A stretch of DNA of 64,000 nt from Kribbella capetownensis (lineage in GTDB: Bacteria > Actinomycetota > Actinomycetes > Propionibacteriales > Kribbellaceae), in the NCBI RefSeq assembly GCF_004331485.1, contig NZ_SJKD01000003.1, forward strand, positions 62,001 to 126,000, in the 5' to 3' direction. The notes beneath the pieces were generated by a model, which saw only the letters and a program-made list of their open reading frames with translations, made no database searches and was not told the DNA's origin. This document shows positions 62,173 through 64,000 of the stretch, piece after piece (the first letter of the stretch is position 1; every line of letters begins with the position of its first letter). Position numbers and translations under genes: made by a program.

Positions 62173-63339
62173 TCAGCGATCCTGGGGCGGCTCGGCGGCC
62201 GGGGGCTCCGAGTTCGGCGACACCGGCGGTGTCGTCGGCAGGGTCGTCGGCGGGGTCTGCTGGCTGCGGCTGCTGACCGCCGCGTTCTGCGCGGCTGCGA
62301 TCGCCTCCGCGACGGCGTTGTCGGCCTCGGCTACCGCGGCGTCCGGGACGGCCGCGGGGACGCCCTCGATCTCCGGTGCGTGGCCGTTGTCGAGCTCCGG
62401 CGCCTGCCAGGTGCCCTCGGCCTTCTGGGTGATGCCGGCCACCTGGCCGACCGCACTGCCGAGACCCTTGAGCGCGTCGCCGATCTCGCTCGGCACGATC
62501 CACAGCTTGTTCGCGTCGCCCTGGGCGATCGACGGCAGCATCTGCAGGTACTGGTACGCGAGCAGACCCTGGTCCGGCTTGCCGGCGTGGATCGCGTTGA
62601 ACACCGTGGTGATGGCCTGCGCCTCACCCTGTGCCTTCAGGATCCGGGCCTCCCGCTCGGCCTGCGCGCGCAGGATCCGGGACTCCCGGTCGCCCTGGGC
62701 GGTGAGGATCGCGGACTGCTTCTGGCCCTCGGCCGACAGCACCGCCGACTGCCGCATACCTTCGGCGGTCAGGATCGCGGCGCGCTTGTCGCGGTCCGCG
62801 CGCATCTGCTTCTCCATCGAGTCCTGGATCGACGGCGGCGGGTCGATCGAGCGGAGCTCGACCCGGTTGACCCGGATGCCCCACTTGCCGGTCGCCTCGT
62901 CCAGCACGTACCGGAGCTTCTCGTTGATCTCCTCGCGGCTGGTCAGCGTCTGCTCCAGGTCCATGCCACCGATGATGTTTCGCAGCGTCGTCATGGTCAG
63001 CTGCTCGATCGCCTGGATGTAGTTCGAGATCTCGTACGTCGCCCGGACCGGGTCGTTCACCTGGAAGTAGATGACGGAGTCGATCGACACCATCAGGTTG
63101 TCCTCGGTGATGACGCCTTGGGGCGGGAACGCGACCACTTGTTCGCGCATGTCGATGGTGTAGCGAACCTTGTCGACGAACGGCGTCAACAGGTTCAGGC
63201 CCGGCTGCAAACCGGTCTTGAACTTGCCGAACCGCTCGACGATCCCGACGGTCTGCTGCTGCACCACCCGGACGGACTTGACCAATGTGACGATCACCAG
63301 CAAGGCGACCACCGCAAGCACTATGAGGAACGCGGTCAC
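62173..63339 (-). CDS. SPFH/band-7 domain protein (stomatin/paraslipin type)
   Basis: A 388-residue membrane-anchored protein: N-terminal helix (VTAFLIVLAVVALLVIVTLV), SPFH domain (~25-190; QQQTVGIVERFGKFKTGLQPGLN; MEKQMRADRDKRAAIL), then a coiled coil of roughly 10-residue repeats (SAEGQKQSAILTAQGDRESR) and a Pro-rich C terminus. GTG at 63339 has GGAGGG 5 nt upstream and shares its first base with the stop of a small ORF; 63351 is an alternative. Partner of NfeD in membrane microdomain or protease control. Confidence 0.93.
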   Translation of the reverse strand: MTAFLIVLAVVALLVIVTLVKSVRVVQQQTVGIVERFGKFKTGLQPGLNLLTPFVDKVRYTIDMREQVVAFPPQGVITEDNLMVSIDSVIYFQVNDPVRATYEISNYIQAIEQLTMTTLRNIIGGMDLEQTLTSREEINEKLRYVLDEATGKWGIRVNRVELRSIDPPPSIQDSMEKQMRADRDKRAAILTAEGMRQSAVLSAEGQKQSAILTAQGDRESRILRAQAEREARILKAQGEAQAITTVFNAIHAGKPDQGLLAYQYLQMLPSIAQGDANKLWIVPSEIGDALKGLGSAVGQVAGITQKAEGTWQAPELDNGHAPEIEGVPAAVPDAAVAEADNAVAEAIAAAQNAAVSSRSQQTPPTTLPTTPPVSPNSEPPAAEPPQDR

Positions 63340-63440
63340 TAGACCCTCCACTCGACAGAACCCTCAGGACGGACAGTCTTTCCTATCGACGGGCCACCCG
63401 GCGTTCCGGTTCCCGGCGAGTCGGGCGCCTGATCCGTCAT
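63339..63440 (-). CDS. Possible 33-residue ORF coupled to the SPFH gene
   Basis: ATG at 63440 opens a frame ending in TAG at 63339-63341, which overlaps the SPFH start (TAGTG). The product is Gly/Pro-rich (MTDQAPDSPGTGTPGGPSIG). A TACTGT -10-like element lies upstream. It may be a leader that delivers ribosomes to the SPFH gene, or chance. Confidence 0.35.
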   Translation of the reverse strand: MTDQAPDSPGTGTPGGPSIGKTVRPEGSVEWRV

Positions 63441-63529
63441 GGATCGCTGCCGTCCCTCGATTCCGACAGTACTGCGCGCAGGGGCCGACTCAACCTGCCC
63501 GCCGCGTCGGTTGTGTCTCAGACGCCCTC

Positions 63530-64000
63530 TCAGTTCTTGGGCGGGTCGGTCGGGTTCGGGTTCGGCGTCGACTCCGGGTTGTTCAGCTGGTGGTGCAGCG
63601 GGTCGCCGACCGGGTAGACGACGGCCGTCGCGCCGTCGATCGCCATCACCTCGACCCGGGTGCCCGGCGGGATCGTCGACACCTCGTCGTACGGGCGGTC
63701 GGTCCAGAGCTCACCGTTCAGCCGGATCGAGCCGCCGCCGTCGGGGTGGATCTCCTTGACCACGGTCCCGTTGCGGCCGATGACGTGCGCCGAACCGGTC
63801 TTCAGCTCGCCACCGTGGTGCATCTTGCGCACGAGCAGCGGACGGATCGCGGCCAGCATCGCGCCGGCCGTGATGAGGCCGACGACGATCTGCAGCCAGA
63901 GCAGTCCTGGGAGGAAGGCCGCCACCCCGGCGGCCGTGAGCGCACCGGCAGCCAGCATGAGCAGGGTGAAGTCGAGCGAAGCGAGCTCGGCCAGACCGAG
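63530..64000 (-). CDS. NfeD-family membrane protein (5' end beyond window)
   Basis: The frame is open to the window edge, so the gene is incomplete; at least 156 residues are present. Hydrophobic helices (LASLDFTLLMLAAGALTAAGVAAFL; LLWLQIVVGLITAGAMLAAI) are followed by the C-terminal OB fold typical of NfeD (IGRNGTVVKEIHPDGGGSIRLNGELW; PGTRVEVMAIDGATAVVYPV). Upstream partner of the SPFH gene. A TACTGT element between them suggests SPFH also has its own promoter. Confidence 0.9.
   Translation of the reverse strand, partial: LGLAELASLDFTLLMLAAGALTAAGVAAFLPGLLWLQIVVGLITAGAMLAAIRPLLVRKMHHGGELKTGSAHVIGRNGTVVKEIHPDGGGSIRLNGELWTDRPYDEVSTIPPGTRVEVMAIDGATAVVYPVGDPLHHQLNNPESTPNPNPTDPPKN

Overview
The window is high-GC actinobacterial chromosome. 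Many genes overlap by 4 nt (ATGA/GTGA), and many begin 6-8 nt after a TAnnnT-type -10 element (leaderless). It carries OpcA, SufU/SufT-type Fe-S assembly, acVLRF1, F420 enzymes, ANTAR and Scr1-type regulators, and sugar ABC transporters without a local ATPase. This points to Propionibacteriales, most likely Kribbella or a relative. That placement is inference from gene content and codon style; no rRNA is present. There is no tRNA, CRISPR array, prophage or insertion sequence that I can see, so the region looks like ordinary chromosome with modest accessory pockets.

Layout. 1-96: tail of an unknown + strand gene. 201-7454 (-): the suf operon, sufR-sufB-sufD-Rieske-sufC-sufS-sufU-sufT-acVLRF1, almost entirely coupled by overlapping start/stop codons, with a DtxR/IdeR-like iron box and a SufR-like operator at its head. 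7617-12271: ABC-2 exporter pair, ctaA, a ScyD-like secreted protein and ctaB (heme A synthesis). 12644-21857 (+): pentose phosphate operon tkt-tal-pgi-zwf-opcA-pgl plus an isocitrate lyase/PEP mutase family gene. 21920-26951: membrane protein, an F420/NADP-reductase-like gene divergent from an HxlR regulator, an SRPBCC protein, a AAA+ ATPase divergent from a luciferase-like F420 enzyme, and peptide deformylase. 26956-31116 (-): cobT-cobA/sirC-like, SpoU methyltransferase, GNAT and a P-loop kinase. 31273-34818: PEBP-like protein, drug-type MFS exporter, two methyltransferases.

34993-38128 (-): sugar ABC importer (binding protein and two permeases) behind a LacI-like palindrome. 38434-48717: fatty-acid functions (fadJ, fadA, an acyl-CoA dehydrogenase and a CaiB-type CoA-transferase) that share a near-identical palindrome with a MerR gene. 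Between them lie a tandem GAF-ANTAR pair with a small ORF and a three-gene redox module (molybdopterin oxidoreductase, FAD/NAD reductase, CxxC-CxxC protein). 48752-54434 (-): DinB-ECF41 sigma-NmrA-DoxX-like operon, cobQ and an MFS transporter. 54571-61270: GNAT/YbaK pair, LuxR regulator, flavin monooxygenase, Scr1-type HTH regulator, Ohr/OsmC, quinone oxidoreductase and its divergent TetR regulator. 61254-64000 (-): TauE/SafE, SPFH/band-7 protein, a possible small ORF and an NfeD protein cut by the window edge.

Most promising observations: the two-site MerR operator linking separated fatty-acid operons; the Moco/FAD/CxxC three-gene module; acVLRF1 (ribosome rescue) coupled to the suf operon; a histone-H1-like tail on OpcA; and a reductase whose 3' end runs into a convergent gene.
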